Origin: Pseudoips prasinana
Lineage: Eukaryota > Arthropoda > Insecta > Lepidoptera > Nolidae
Assembly (NCBI GenBank): GCA_951640165.1
Contig: OX621241.1
Coordinates: 12,405,001-12,469,000 of the forward strand
Reading direction: 5' to 3'
Length of the DNA stretch: 64,000 nt
Positions 23,421-35,286 of the stretch are shown here, piece after piece. The notes under the pieces are model-generated. The model saw only the letters and a program-made list of their open reading frames with translations. It searched no databases and was not told the origin of the DNA. Positions within the stretch are counted from its first letter, which is position 1, and each line of letters opens with the position of its first letter. A program made the position numbers and the translations under genes.

Positions 23421-23774
23421 GCGAAAACCCTGAAAGCATACATAGAACTAATAGGACCGTTTAGAGACACGTCTAATGCCGAAAGGTTAATTCTGATCAC
23501 TAAAAAATTACACCACAACGCAACCGCGTCTACAATCAGATGCTGTATCCAGCAAGTATTGCAAGAGAGCGGATATGGACGCAAGAATATATTCTGCGCA
23601 TAGCGCTCGCGACGCAGAGACGTCCGTGGATGCGTTTCCATTGAAGTGATTAGGAAGGCAGCAGGATGGTCATGAAATTCCCACGTATTTAGTAAATTTT
23701 ATGACAGATCTAATAATGATCCTGTATTTAAAAGTACCAGTTTATTACTGTTAAGTATAGTTAAAAATGATTAA
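23421..23774 (+). pseudogene. Tyrosine recombinase, C-terminal catalytic part, broken
   Basis: The frame reads KTLKAYIELIGPFRDTSNAE, LHHNATASTIRCCIQQVLQE, then after stops and a -1 shift HSARDAETS (the H-x-x-R motif), then GCVSIEVIRKAAGWS, then HVFSKFYDRS with the candidate nucleophilic Tyr, ending at 23774. These are the motifs of DIRS/Crypton-type tyrosine recombinases, which integrate circular element DNA without making target duplications. An in-frame TAG just before the HxxR box, a TGA after AAGW and the frame change show it is inactive. It sits immediately 5' of the internal complementary region, as in DIRS elements. Confidence 0.78.
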
Positions 23775-23868
23775 GTTAATTAGATGAAGCGAATTATTAC
23801 ATGTAACAATTCGTTTTTGGGTATTGGTTCAATACTCTTACTAACGATTTCCCTAAAGCTCTAAACAT

Positions 23869-23989
23869 CTACTGTGTTATATGAAAATCTCGAGGATGCA
23901 GCGACGAAATATAATTGAAGGTTAAACAAACTTACCTTAAGTGAAGTTTGACCATAATTATATGAGTCGCTGCATCCGAAGAGATTTTC
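23869..23989 (+). repeat. DIRS internal complementary region (ICR)
   Basis: Bases 23869-23915 are the exact reverse complement of 19038-19084 (left outer end). Bases 23911-23989 are the reverse complement of 24220-24298 (right outer end). The two halves share ATAAT, where the element ends would join. In DIRS replication this region templates the extension of the ends and formation of a circle. Confidence 0.85.
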
Positions 23990-24096
23990 GATCCCTCCCG
24001 CCCTTAAAGTATTCTTGTGAATACTTTCTTCCCGTTATTTGTTTTTAATACTTTACCTTTAGTGAAATCTTAAGTAGATACTGAGGACTCTGAAAA

Positions 24097-24243
24097 GAAT
24101 GAAGTTTTTCCAGCCGGCCCCGTGGCGCGCAGAGGCGCCATTTTGTCTTTTTTAATGTTGCAAGCTCTAAAAAAGTGTTCGATGTCCAGCACATTGAAGA
24201 GTGTACTACTGTGTTATATGAAAATCTCTTCGGATGCAGCGAC
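24097..24243 (-). repeat. DIRS right inverted terminal repeat
   Basis: GAATGAAGTTTTTCCAGCCG ... TCGGATGCAGCGA, the inverse of 19049-19193. Outside it the element continues to 24298 as a right-end-specific extension matching the ICR. A perfect 5' splice-like AAGGTAAGTTTG lies in this extension. Confidence 0.88.
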
Positions 24244-24298
24244 TCATATAATTATGGTCAAACTTCACTTAAGGTAAGTTTGTTTAACCTTCAATTAT

Positions 24299-24892
24299 TG
24301 GTTACTAATGTTGCGTTAAAAAACTTACTATAAAAATAATATATAATGATAATTAGCCAAGGCATTTTTTATCACGTATTGATAAAATACTTTTTCTTAT
24401 AGTTAATATTTGGAAATATAAATACCCTGTTTATAATTCTACAAAATCTTATTATATATATACTACTGAATTCATACATGTAACTCTTTTATTATTCAAT
24501 TGCTATTACTTGCCAATCATAACATATAATCATTGTCAATAAACAAATTTGAAAAAAGACACTATTTATAACTGATAAGCTGCCATAGGTTGGAACCCGA
24601 GCTGAGTATGGAAGTGGCGGCCAGGGAGACCCCTGTGTCCCCACCCAGTGCCGCTGGAAGGTAGCACGGTTTTTAAACCGAAGGGATTGTTAATCTCCAC
24701 ACTGGAAGGCTAGTAGGCTTGTCCAAACCTCCTGGTACACTAGCCATGTCAGGACAGAAGACTAGCTTGGACTTATGCCATGCGTTATGCCATTATGGGG
24801 CGACTGATCGTTACATTCGTCGTGCCGGTAAGCTGAATCTACATAAACCACTGATTGGCAGACTTAGCGCAATTAATCAAAGCTGTTCGTAC
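24299..24892. other. Interval with no assigned feature
   Basis: 24580-24850 has a GC-richer, TE-like look (CCCCACCCAGTGCCGCTGG, CTCCACACTGGAAGGCTAGT) but no family or frame was recognised. Confidence 0.35.
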
Positions 24893-25138
24893 AATGGCCT
24901 GGTGGTTTAGTGGTTAGTGACCCTGCCTGCTAAGCCAGAGGACTCGTGGGTTCGATTCCCACCCGGGACAAATCTTTGTACACTATATATGAACACGATT
25001 GTGTAATTTATTTATGATATGTGTTTATTTAGAAATATATTAGTATGTTTATTATTTGTCTGGTGCCATAGTACAAGCTCTGCCTAGTTTGGGATCAGAT
25101 GGCAACGTGTTAATTGTCCCAAGATATTTATTATTTAT
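24893..25138 (+). mobile_element. tRNA-derived SINE with intact polymerase III promoter
   Basis: Head GGCCTGGTGGTTTAGTGGTT (A box) and GTGGGTTCGATTCCCACCCG (B box), then GGGACAAATCTTTGTACAC, with the family 1 3' segment TAGTTTGGGATCAGATGGCA, TTGTCCCAAGATATTTA. The head differs from other family 1 copies, so this is either a subfamily or a head swap on a shared body. Confidence 0.86.
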
Positions 25139-27899
25139 ATAGTAATGTCAGGTAGTTTAACATATAAATAATTCTTCTGTTGAGCAGTGTCTTAGTAGCT
25201 GCTACATCATGAACTGTATGGGAAAAAGTCGATTCGCCCGAGGAAACATATAGTTCTTGGGTATTTTCCGCTACGTTATATCGATTTCATTTCAAAATCC
25301 TCATAAAATCGAATACTGTGAAGTAAAGATCTCTAAAATCAGTACATCACCGGAAATATCGAGATGAGAATCGTAAAAAGAACATGTTATTAACCAGATA
25401 ATAAAATGTTTACCGATTTGCAAAAACATACCGTTAGTTAGTGATGGTAATGGCCAACATTGAAATGCTGTTTGCTTACCGATGTTAACGTATCAGTAAA
25501 TCAGGTGGGTAGCTTAGGAAATCGTAAATAATCGTAATAAACACTTTCTTTTAATCACGTATGTTTTTCACCGGGCGGAATGTTATCCAAATATAGGGCT
25601 GCTACATCCGTAATTGCCGTCCCCCGAACACTTGAACACCCCAGACATTTATTAATATTTAAGTGGATTTTATCCACGACCTCGCAAAATTATTTCTTCC
25701 ATTCTGGGAAACATTACAAACCCGCCAATGGTGAGCCGTGAGGTTCATGTATAATTTTTAGGAAAATATTAGCTACTTTAAGGATTCGAATCCAAGATCG
25801 TTGTTTCAACGCTCACGGTTAAACGCTGGGTTTTTAAGTATCTGTTAAAGTACAAAGCTAAAGCTGGTAAGGATTATGAAATTATTGATTTATTGGTATG
25901 GACTTATTACACGCCCTATGTTATGTATGTCAGTTCCAGTTCAAAACTATGATTGATGCTTTTAAGGCACAAAAGTGTCAAGATAGTCCAATTTTTCAGT
26001 CTAATTTTGAATTACACATTAGTTACTTATTCTCGGATAGCCTTTCATGCCCGAAAAATCTATATTTTAACAGTTAATAAAACAGTTCTTTAATCAACCC
26101 CACATAGAGACCTAATGTTTTGCTGTCACTGACGATGACCAATGATTTACATCCCAATTAGAATATGTCTAAGGTGACAACTTATTTAATTTGAAAACGG
26201 CTGACGAAATCTAGAAGATATCTGACGCTCTCGGAAGAGACTATTGTTGATTGGAGGTGATATATTAGCCGCAAAAGTTTCACCTTGCGTCGCCTATACG
26301 CATGCAAAAGACACCATACATTTTAACAATGATAGTCAAACTTGGGATGACACATTTCTTTGAGCGTCGCCGCATATAGGTGAAAGATGTGGGATCCATT
26401 CCGCCGGATGATAAATATTTCAGGTTATTATTAATATTCTACAGTTTTTCAAAATGATTGTTCCCCATTAACGATAACATAAACATAAAATGTAACAATA
26501 TATTTCGAAACTCCCCCCGCTTCAAAACAAGTAGGTACAACCCTACCTAACCCAAACACAGGAATGAGAAAACAGATGGGATATGCAAGTGCGCTACTTT
26601 ATAAAACTGAATTTACTTGACTGGTATTGAATGAAGCTGTATATAAGAAAACATTTTACATATGAATAAAGTAATTACAGAAATGTCTATAAAGATTCGT
26701 GGCCTAATATTTTACTATCATATTAAACTTCTTATGGAATGCCGTCATAATGTCATAGAAGCAACGACCTGGTTAATAGTCATTTCTTCCAGGAAATATT
26801 GACTCAATGATTATTGGCGCCGTACAAAAGCACAACAAGTAATAAGTGCACACAATTACTTAACATAATTAGTAAAACTTTGTTAACCTACCTGTACAAT
26901 GAACATTACTTTACAAGCATTTAGCACAAACTTTAGACAGCGGGAAATTGTAGAGTTCACAGAATAAATTAAGACAGGAAACATTGAAACTACTCATGGC
27001 TTAATCCCCGTTCAATAGGTATTCGTTCCATCACATATCAACATCGAGTGTTACATGAATATAGCTGTTAATGATGTATCAACTGACAGAGAACACTGAA
27101 GCATGTGAGTGTCAGAGTTAGTGGCTGATACAGAGCAGAAAGTAACATTTGCACACAAATAATTAGGTATGGATGTTACCTCGCATCTGTGAGGTGGGCC
27201 TCCAATCCCGCACAGCGACACGCGCCTGACGAGAGGGACGTCTCTTCCCATTGACACTTTCGCACATCTCTACACCCGGCCCCGCTCGACTCGTTACGAG
27301 TCAATTAACACGAATTACCGCTAACTTGACCTCTTTGTGTCTCCATTCTGTGCATCTCTGCGACTCCCTTAACAATATAAACCAGCTGTATCGCTATGTC
27401 TAACATCTTAACAATTAGGACACATTCTAATCGATAGGATCATCTATTCGGAACACATGGTCACAGTTGTCAGTCGAGAGCCCTGACTGATATCACAGGG
27501 ACAAAGCTAGTTTCATTTATGAATACGATGTGGACCGGTGTTGTGTTAAATAACCACGAGCATAAAAAGTGGCAGCGAATCAGTGTGAAGAAAATCACCG
27601 TTCCGTAACAGTTTCTTGTGCCGTAATGTAGGTATGGCTGCTGCGTGCCGAGCACTCGACGATATCGAACAACATTCCATTATGTAACTTTGCTGAGGAC
27701 CACTGCTTAAACGCTAACTTAGATCTTTTACTACAAGCTACTAATGTCGTTGTCAAAGTTTGGCAAGCGATATATCTACTTCTAAGTGTATTAGATAAAA
27801 AATAAATATTTCATAAACTAACCGATAGAGCATCGGAGCAGTCGGATGCGCACAAACGACCGTCGGTTACGCGTGAACACCGAGGCTTAGATCGACAGT
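25139..27899. other. Long interval with no recognised gene
   Basis: No coding frame with a known motif, RNA gene or repeat end was recognised. GC rises toward 27180-27300 (CCGCACAGCGACACGCGCCT, CACCCGGCCCCGCTCGACTC), leading into the CpG-rich block at 27.9 kb, and this may be its distal promoter. Confidence 0.4.
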
Positions 27900-28445
27900 T
27901 TACAGTCCAGAAAGTCAAAGGGATCGTGACGTTGCCAGCGGAGCCAGCAGGATTAGAACGAGTGTTCTCGTACTCGATAACGTTACATACGTATCGTCAT
28001 GAACGTGGAACGAAGGGCGGGCGGGGACGAGGCGCGCGCGGCGCCCGGGCCCGGCGCGCGGACAGTACGCGGCCCAGCGGCGGGCGAGCTGGCGGAGCGC
28101 GGCCGGAGCCCGGTGGAACGACCCTGGCTCCAAGGGAGCGCGAGCACTGCAGCGCGGCTGCGGCGAGCGTAGTCTGGCGTCAGCGAGTGCGGCGCGGCGC
28201 GGCCATGGCGGCGGCGCGGCAGGCGGCGACGACTCGCGCACTGCCGCCGCCGGGCCGCGCCCGCCGCGCGCCCGGGCCCGCGCACGCGCCCGCACTCACC
28301 ACACCCGCCGCCCCTCCGCACTCCTCGCACCACATACACACCAAATTGATCAGCCGGATCCTCGATTGCAATGAAATTTATGACAGGTCGTGGATCTATT
28401 ATCGACGAGATACCACCCGGTCCCGGATAATAATTGGAGGCAGTA
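27900..28445. promoter_or_regulatory. CpG-rich promoter / first-exon candidate, strand unresolved
   Basis: About 330 bp (28010-28340) are extremely GC- and CpG-rich in AT-rich surroundings. Plus strand: GGCCATGGCGG puts an ATG at 28205 in good context; its frame (MAAARQAATTRALPPPGRAR...) runs to a consensus donor, GGCA|GTAAGTAC, after 28442. Minus strand: a frame from an ATG at 28371 or 28339 reaches GGTGTG|GTGAGTGCG, exon end 28300. Long frames on both strands are expected from GC content alone, so neither is proven coding. A promoter with one first exon, or a divergent pair, fits. No downstream exon was recognised. Confidence 0.5.
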
Positions 28446-29016
28446 AGTACCTGCTACGATCAACGCACAGATTTTTGATTAAAAGTGGTTAAGTACCTTC
28501 CTCACCGCATTAAATCAATTTAATTAAATTCATAACATGACAAGTAGAAATCTTTCTATCTTATCAAAAAAACTTATGCGATAGATTGATGCATAAATTC
28601 AACGCTTACGCATTTATTTGATTGTCTTGGCTAAAAGGGAAAAGGGTACTAAAAGAAGGAAGCTACAAGAGTATTGAAGAAAAATCAACTCTCATATAAC
28701 AAAATATCTAAGGAACTACCTACATAGCGTACCCACGCGCGCGTATAACCTATACGATTACTAATAAGCGAATACCGTATTTCTCCTAGCTGGTCTTTTA
28801 TACCAGAAAAGTATTATTTGCCTTCCATGAAAAAAGTGATTTTTATGAACATCACCAGTTTGCTTTAACTATAATAGAGAAAGTGTCGTACTCACGGACG
28901 AGCGCGTACATAAGTTTATGCAAGTGTGAACTACGTACAACAAGAAAAATATTTACTTTCATTAGAAGTAAAAAGAGATGGGAGAGTACGAGCGATGTAG
29001 ATAGATATCGTAACAA
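28446..29016. other. Interval with no recognised feature
   Basis: Nothing recognised; it would be intronic if the 27.9-28.4 kb exon is real. Confidence 0.35.
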
Positions 29017-29430
29017 GCGGTAGACTTATATTTTATTTATTTTCTCTACGGACAGTGGTTACCCTACTAAAAGATTGTTCAAGCCGCCCAGTAAGCATCT
29101 TATTTTATAAGGCTCTGTCCATAAATTGCACACCATTTCCCTTCAATAGAAGAACTAGAGATTTGAGCGAAGAAGCTTCTTTATATAAAGCGGTAGACGT
29201 ATAATTTATTTAATCATTCCAATGGGCAGTGGTTTCCCTAGCAATAGATTTTTCAAGCTGCCTAGTTGGCATCTCTTTGTATAAGGCTCTGTCCATATAT
29301 TAGACATGATAGTTTGAACTAAATTGATTCGCAATAAACTCTTAAACGAAGAAATTGGGTTTAATTGGTTAGTAGGTGTGTTAGTTGGTGTAAAAAAGAG
29401 GCCTACTAGGCGGCTTGAAAAATCTAAGTA
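29017..29430. repeat. Three-copy motif repeat, two direct and one inverted
   Basis: Direct units at 29017-29123 and 29190-29296 share GCGGTAGAC, CAGTGGTTWCCCTA, TTCAAGC.GCC.AGT.GGCATCT-like sequence and TAAGGCTCTGTCCATA. A shorter inverted piece (GCCTACTAGGCGGCTTGAAA, 29401-29420) matches the core. It looks like the remains of a hairpin MITE with a duplicated arm. Confidence 0.65.
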
Positions 29431-29671
29431 TTACGCTTTTGAGCGTAATAGCAGTCTGAAACATGGAAAGCTCAGAAATAAAACTGTTTTTGCAAGTCAA
29501 CCGTGTAAATACCACGTAACTAGGTATAAGAACACACACATAATCGACAAACTCTACCATATTTTGGCACGATCATCTTTTAACCCTAAATCGGACAATG
29601 GCATAATAATAACCACCTCACATGAAACTTCATTATTTTGTAATTAGAACTAAACCCAACCGTGGGTGTAA

Positions 29672-29780
29672 TTATCTATATAAGTTATCTGGTTACCATA
29701 GCACTTCCAAACTAGCACTGCTTAGTTTGGAATCAGATGGCCGTGTGTAAATAATGTCCCGGGATATTATTATTATACTG
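29672..29780 (+). mobile_element. tRNA-SINE family 1, 3' fragment
   Basis: TATCTGGTTACCATAGCACT, GCTTAGTTTGGAATCAGATG, GCCGTGTGTAAATAATGTCC, CGGGATATTATTATTA. Only the 3' body and end are present; there is no tRNA head. Confidence 0.72.
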
Positions 29781-30459
29781 AATTTTAAACATACGCTATG
29801 GACAATAAAGGATTAATCTACTAAGCAAAGGTAAAGCGTTTATCCAAAATACTCTTCCATTATTCCGCTTTCCGTAATTCGAATAACTGAAATGTAAATA
29901 CAAACTATAATCTGTACTTTGTTAAATTGCTTCTAACCCTAAACCGATGGTATCAGATGGCAGATGCACATAAGTTAGTGATTAAACATGAAGTAAAAAT
30001 GAGGGAAACCGATAAATTTTTTCAACTGTAAATAAACGCGAGCGAATAGATTATGGAAAAGAAAAGGTAGCTGATTAGAAGTAAGTAGCTTAAATTGCCA
30101 TTTTAGTTGGAAGTGCTATTTAAAAAATCTCTTTCTCTTAAAGCGAAAGGGATTTTTTAGATAGCTCAACATGGAAATTAGACAAGCTAATTGTTATTTT
30201 ATTAACTGCTTCGTTGAAAATGCACTAGATACCGCCAAAGAACCATCCTGTGGAGTTTGTTAGAAAAACAAACAGTCAATAAGGTAATAATTGCTCTATA
30301 TTTAGTGCAAGTGTTACGTAGTACTTTATAAATGTTATGTGATTATTTGAAGTATGCGAAGTGTTTAATCTGCACTTGCAGTGTGTATTTCTATTTCCGC
30401 TATAACAACAAATAATGAAATATAGAATAAAATATGAAGATAAAAATTAAAAATGGTCG

Positions 30460-30530
30460 ATTGATGATACGGAACCCTTCGTGTGCGAATACGACTCGCA
30501 CTTGGCCGGCTATATTTTACTTCTATCATA
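30460..30530 (-). repeat. Fragment of a dispersed repeat (GGCCAAGTGCGAGT type)
   Basis: GGAACCCTTCGTGTGCGAAT and ACTCGCACTTGGCCGGC match the ends of the repeat at 32318-32585 and 63851-64000. I know this GC-rich end from lepidopteran sequences as a dispersed repeat. The long minus-strand frame across it (30365-30769) is not called a gene. Confidence 0.55.
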
Positions 30531-31004
30531 TAAAAACCAAATTTAAACTCACATATAGTATTAAGTATTATTATTACACAAGGCTCTTCTATATGCCACG
30601 CTGTTCCATTTCCGGGTTCGAATTCCAGCTTTTTAGTTTCGTTATATTTTTGGTTTAATTTGTTCATCTGTTTCTTATTTATAATAGTCTCGATCGAAGC
30701 CTTTTTATGGATAAAAGTTTTTTTGTATTTTATACTAGATGTGCCAATTTTTACATACGCATGAAGCATTTATGGGTTTCATATTTTTTTTCCAAGCAAA
30801 AGCTTTTGATGTTTTGTCAAACCTTTTAATACCTAGTGTTAACCTAAATATCTCTATTATAAAACTATAACTGATAGGTAATCATAATACTTGCCAAAAA
30901 ACATTTCACATGATCTTTGAGATATTTTTTTCTGTCTGTTTGTTTATTTGTTTGCAAAAACTATTTTGATTAGAACCTATAAGCATACCACCTAATTCGC
31001 AATT

Positions 31005-31105
31005 CGTGATGATGATGTTCAATCGGCTTCAACGTTGCAAATCCATTCCGGATCATTTATGACGTTACATGTGCTCATGGAAGCCGATTGAACGAATGAT
31101 TTATT
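31005..31105. repeat. Small inverted-repeat element
   Basis: TTCAATCGGCTTC at 31019-31031 pairs with GAAGCCGATTGAA at 31080-31092, with ATTCGT/ACGAAT just outside. Probably a very short MITE or degraded foldback. Confidence 0.4.
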
Positions 31106-32317
31106 CATTTTTAACCTTTATTTATTTGAACGCCTATCTCGATCACGATAACCGGCGAATTAGGCGGTAGCCTCCCTGATGATATGATAGTAAAGTGTTA
31201 CTTAAGCTATATAGGTGGACTGTAAAGATCGAACGTCAAAAAGATTTGTTTTCGTTACGTCGTAACTGTTAAATTTCAAATGCTAAGCCGCTGCTATTTT
31301 ATTTTATTCCATGTGTCGACAGATTTCTGCTTTATCTTGTTTTTCACGACACTTTTCTTACTTTTTATTTGAAGCGATTTTCTTATTTTTGAAGCGGCAT
31401 TTCGGCGAAACTTTATATTTTACGCCGCTAGATGTAGACCATATTTTAACTTCACCTAAGTATCGTGATCATAATCGCTTCCTTTAGGCTGTTCATACCA
31501 AGTTCATCAGCTGCTCAATAGATTATTCTACGTATTTTACAAATTTATGTTATTTATACTTATTTTTGTGTCAGAGTCAGAATGGTGTTGTTTATTTATT
31601 AAAAACGTCTGCTGTTCAACAGTCAACTAAGAAAATTATTCAGTATTTAATAAGCAATTTTTCCTGTAGGTACGTTTTATACCAGCCAAATACCAAGCGA
31701 TGACTAAAGACGTAAAATACAACAACACGCGAACCTGTCAGTAGACAACAGTGACTACACACCGTCAGTCAGTAGTGCCAGGTGGTTGATTGATTGTTTG
31801 CAGACTTTCTATATGTATAATTTTGTAGCAAAAAATGCCACGACGTTAATGACGAATGTTTAATGAACTGAAGTTCAATTGACGCATCAATAATGAAATC
31901 TTAAAAGTGCCACAAGCAGGGCAATCAGTGTGGCCACGTTCTGGGCCACAAAAATTTGACGAGTTTGCCATCGAAACGCTAAGAAGATCAATAATGAAGG
32001 CGCTGAAAATAATGAAACTGATATTTAAATAACTAGTTACTCTTCGCTAAGCTTTTCACAGTTTAGAAACATCTTTAACGTATGATGGTGTATGATTGAA
32101 TAATTGGTAATTGTATAATGATTGATATTTAAATTATAATTATTATTATTATTAACAGGAGTAGTCTGTGCCCTGTGAATATTTTAATATACAGCGAGCA
32201 GAGATAGTTTAGCAAAGTTTAGTGTTTCTTACAATATTAGTGGAACGCTGCAAGGGCAGATACTACGCGGGTGAAGCTCCTTGACGGAAAAATGCCAAAT
32301 TCTACTATAAACTAAAA

Positions 32318-32585
32318 ACCGATAAATCGGGACCCTATTACTAAGACTTCGCTGTCTATCTGTCTGTCACCAGGCTGTATCTCATGAACCGTGATAGTTA
32401 GACAGTTGAAAATTTTACAGATGATGTATTTCTGTTGCAACTATAACAACTACAACTACTAAAAAATCAAAATAAAATAAATATTTCAGGTGGCTCCCAT
32501 ACAAAAAACGTGAATTTTTTGGTTGTTTTTATAGATACGGAACCCTTCGTCGCGATTCCGACTCGCACTTGGCCTGTTTTTTTAA
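32318..32585 (-). repeat. Dispersed lepidopteran repeat (GGCCAAGTGCGAGT type), fuller copy
   Basis: On the minus strand it starts GGCCAAGTGCGAGTCGGAAT, then CGACGAAGGGTTCCGTATC, TGGGAGCCACCTGAAATATT, TTTCAACTGTCTAACTATCA, CTGGTGACAGACAGATAGAC, and ends TAGTAATAGGGTCCCGATTT. The order is the one I associate with a very common lepidopteran repeat. It has no coding capacity. Confidence 0.65.
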
Positions 32586-34537
32586 TTGAAGCAAGGGTGA
32601 CAATATCGTAGCATTTTTCTGTGTTATCCTGTGAGTTTCCTTCAAATTGTAGATACGAAATACATGATATAAATCACAATAATCCCAAGTGATTTTAAAT
32701 AAATAGCTAATAGAATTACAATTTAAGAATAACTTTTAATTCATAAATAATGGTGTAGCGTTTGGAATTCTTGAATTATGGAATGTTATGAAAGTTTATG
32801 GACGTCACAATTAAATTTCGCTTAGTTATATTAGGTAACCAAAGAGAGAAATAGCCCAATATAATACGTATTATGTTTGGTTACCGCACTCCTTGGTTAC
32901 CCGTAGTATATTGTTATATTAGTTACTAATTACCTTTAGTCCGAACTCAGGTTCATAACATGTTTTTTCGGATTTCAGCTTTATACGGTGCCTTAAGTAG
33001 CTTCACTCACACTCATAATCAATTTGACACATGATTAGTTTATTTGACACATGAATCTCAACGTTGTTTTCTTAAATAAATTTGCACTTGCACATCACAA
33101 TTGCACTTGCAACTTAACAAAACATAAGCCGGCCTTACTTAATTACATTATTATTTGTTAGTATTACTTTGATTACTAAGTACTTACGCAGAATCGTTGG
33201 CCGCACATCGTCCCGTAAAGAACTAGGTACCTGTAATGTCATACATCGGAGGAGGAAAACTCGCTATTACTGCTCTAATAAATATTTTAGCGGAATTTAG
33301 AAGTCAGGGAAATCCAAGTACATTTCATGGTAGGGTCTCTACTCATCATTGGAGAATTTTATCATGAGACATTGTATTTTTTTAAATGAATCAAAGGTAA
33401 TTAACTCAAACTTGTGTCATAGTGTTGGTCTGCAAACTCTTTAGAATTTTTGTGCATATTTGATGGGCCTGAGAATAATAATTCATAAACTATTTTGTTA
33501 TAAGGATGGCCCAGGGACAATTTTGTTATGCAATTTTATTATTATTTTATTACGATTTGGTATTGAAAAATACATACAACCCTAAATTCCACCATTCTAC
33601 TACCAACTATCAATTTTAATATTTCAATTTTTTGCTGATTGGATGACATGTTTTGTGTATTTGATTGGGTCAATTGTTGATTTATATACCTATACAATTG
33701 GACCCGGTAGGTGGCGATACGATGAGATCCCGGGTTTTATTTCTATTATTAAAGGAGTAGGTACAACGTTTGTTGGGACAGCTAGAATAGTAGTGTAGGT
33801 TGTATATTTACAGAGGTACAGACCTGCACCTACCATATTGTACAGAATATTTGTTATAATATATATATGTTTTCCTAAATTATTTATTTTTTAATGTGTT
33901 GAATAAATCATTTTTTTAAGCAAGAAACTTGCCTCATCTTGACATGACTTCACCTTTTGACATTATTAATTGCATTCGCAAAATGATTTACTTGACTCAG
34001 GAATGACTAATGACCACATGTTAGGTTTATAATAACTTTACCTGTAGAACACAATCATCTCAAAATATTCAATACGAAATAAATTCAAAATCACAGTAAT
34101 GTTTTCTTTTTATTTTACTCATAAATATATCGAAAACTGAATGAAACGGAAGTTTAGGTAAACCATATCAATAATTGTTCTCAATTTCAAAGTAGATATA
34201 GGTACCTTACCAATGTGCCTATAAATGTATTGAGCCGTCATTAGCATTCTTTTTGCCATTACGGTAGGATACCAAAAATTAAACCACAATTAACTTTCAA
34301 GATTGCCCATTTACATTGCGCAAGAGTTCCTAGCGAAGGTGTCATAGCAAATCATTAATATTCCAATATTTATTGCAGATAATGTGTATACAGATGACGT
34401 ACTGGTATTACAGTAAAGAAGTTAAAACTTTTAGTACTTTTTATTCTGTGCTTTTACTAAGCATTGCAAATGACGATGATATTCAAATTTTGTATTGATC
34501 TGAACAATCGCCCGACTTAATTTTCCCGCCAATTTTG
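32586..34537. other. Interval with no recognised gene
   Basis: AT-rich; a TTAGGTAACCAAAGAG / GTTTGGTTACCGCACTCC pair at 32832-32890 makes a weak inverted repeat. Nothing else is assignable. Confidence 0.35.
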
Positions 34538-34660
34538 ACGTCGGAAGAACACCTTTACGAACACTTGCAAAGAATATGGGACCTAATATCGCAGCAAGAC
34601 ATCGATAATTTAATTTTAAGTAGGTATGAACCGTCGATATCGCCGTTTATTTAATGCCAG
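34538..34660 (+). pseudogene. Tc1/mariner transposase C-terminal remnant
   Basis: The frame EEHLYEHLQRIWDLISQQ, DIDNLILSRYEPSISPFI fits the extreme C-terminus of Tc1/mariner transposases, where a conserved Trp and I-x-x-L-I precede the end. Only ~40 codons remain and no catalytic Asp is visible. The assignment rests on this pattern alone. Confidence 0.42.
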
Positions 34661-34977
34661 AGGTGGCGACACTGATTAATAATAATAAGATTTATTCAAT
34701 TTTCATAAAAATGAATAGTTTTATAAGAAGAAATTAAGTTATTGTATTCATACAAATTTTCAACGGTGATCAAAAACATAATATTTTAAGAAAATCCCGA
34801 AATGTTTATATGTATATTTGTCATTAAAGATCTTAGAGTAACCTATCATTCTTCCATTTACTATATCAGAAATTTCTTCTTGATGTATTTATTTACTTAT
34901 CCAAAATTCTACTATTCAAACCTTATAAAATCCTCGGCGGAATAAAATCATTTTTTTAATAGCCATCTATTAAGTCA

Positions 34978-35286
34978 TCTATATAATAAAATCGTAGGAA
35001 AGTCAAAACTGTACATTGAATATTTTTGAAAAGGATACTTGGGGCGTGATCTACAATCGATATCGAAGCCAAAAATGTAGTTTATAGAATTTTTGTCTGT
35101 TTGTCTGTATGTATGTCCGGGCTAAATTCAAAAAGTACTGCATGGATTTACTTCAAATTTTGCATGAGTATTATTAAGAGGTCGAGTCAACATATAGGCT
35201 GCATATTATTACGCTATCACCTACGGGGGAGGAGCTGTGATAATTTATAAAGTTTATCGCGGGTAAAACCTCGGGGCACAGCTAGT
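34978..35286 (+). mobile_element. Non-autonomous Helitron
   Basis: Starts TCTATATAATAAAATCGTAG and ends CGGGTAAAACCTCGGGGCAC, AGCTAGT. Its internal sequence (TACTTGGGGCGTGATCTACA, GGCTAAATTCAAAAAGTACT) matches the inverted copy at 55242-55500 closely, so both come from one subfamily. Confidence 0.8.

Larger units (their letters stand above)
19038..24298 (+). mobile_element. DIRS-type tyrosine-recombinase retroelement, defective
   Basis: Inverted terminal repeats of ~145 bp (19049-19193 and 24097-24243) enclose the element. Just 3' of a tyrosine-recombinase pseudogene lies an internal complementary region (23869-23989): its first 47 bp complement the left outer end (19038-19084) and its last 79 bp complement the right outer end (24220-24298), overlapping in ATAAT. 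ITRs plus such a region, equal to the joined ends of a circle, is the defining structure of DIRS elements, which replicate through a circular DNA and integrate with a tyrosine recombinase. No reverse transcriptase or RNase H frame is visible, and the middle holds a SINE, a LINE fragment and a tandem array. It is therefore a dead or non-autonomous copy. Confidence 0.82.
29781..32317. other. Interval apart from the small repeats listed
   Basis: No coding frame with a recognisable motif. 30120-30160 has a short stem (AAAAAATCTCTTTC / GAAAGGGATTTTTT). The rest is unassigned. Confidence 0.4.

Noticed and set aside
24893..24970. Possible tRNA gene
   Set aside because: Perfect B box, but it continues into the family 1 SINE body.
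28010..28340. Several overlapping long open frames on both strands
   Set aside because: GC-rich sequence lacks stop codons by chance; at most one per strand has an ATG and donor, so only a promoter/first-exon block is reported.
30365..30769. 134-codon minus-strand frame
   Set aside because: It crosses a known dispersed-repeat fragment and AT-rich DNA; composition is not coding-like.
31700..31990. Possible mariner-type or other transposase remnant
   Set aside because: A few suggestive residues in shifting frames, but no diagnostic motif.
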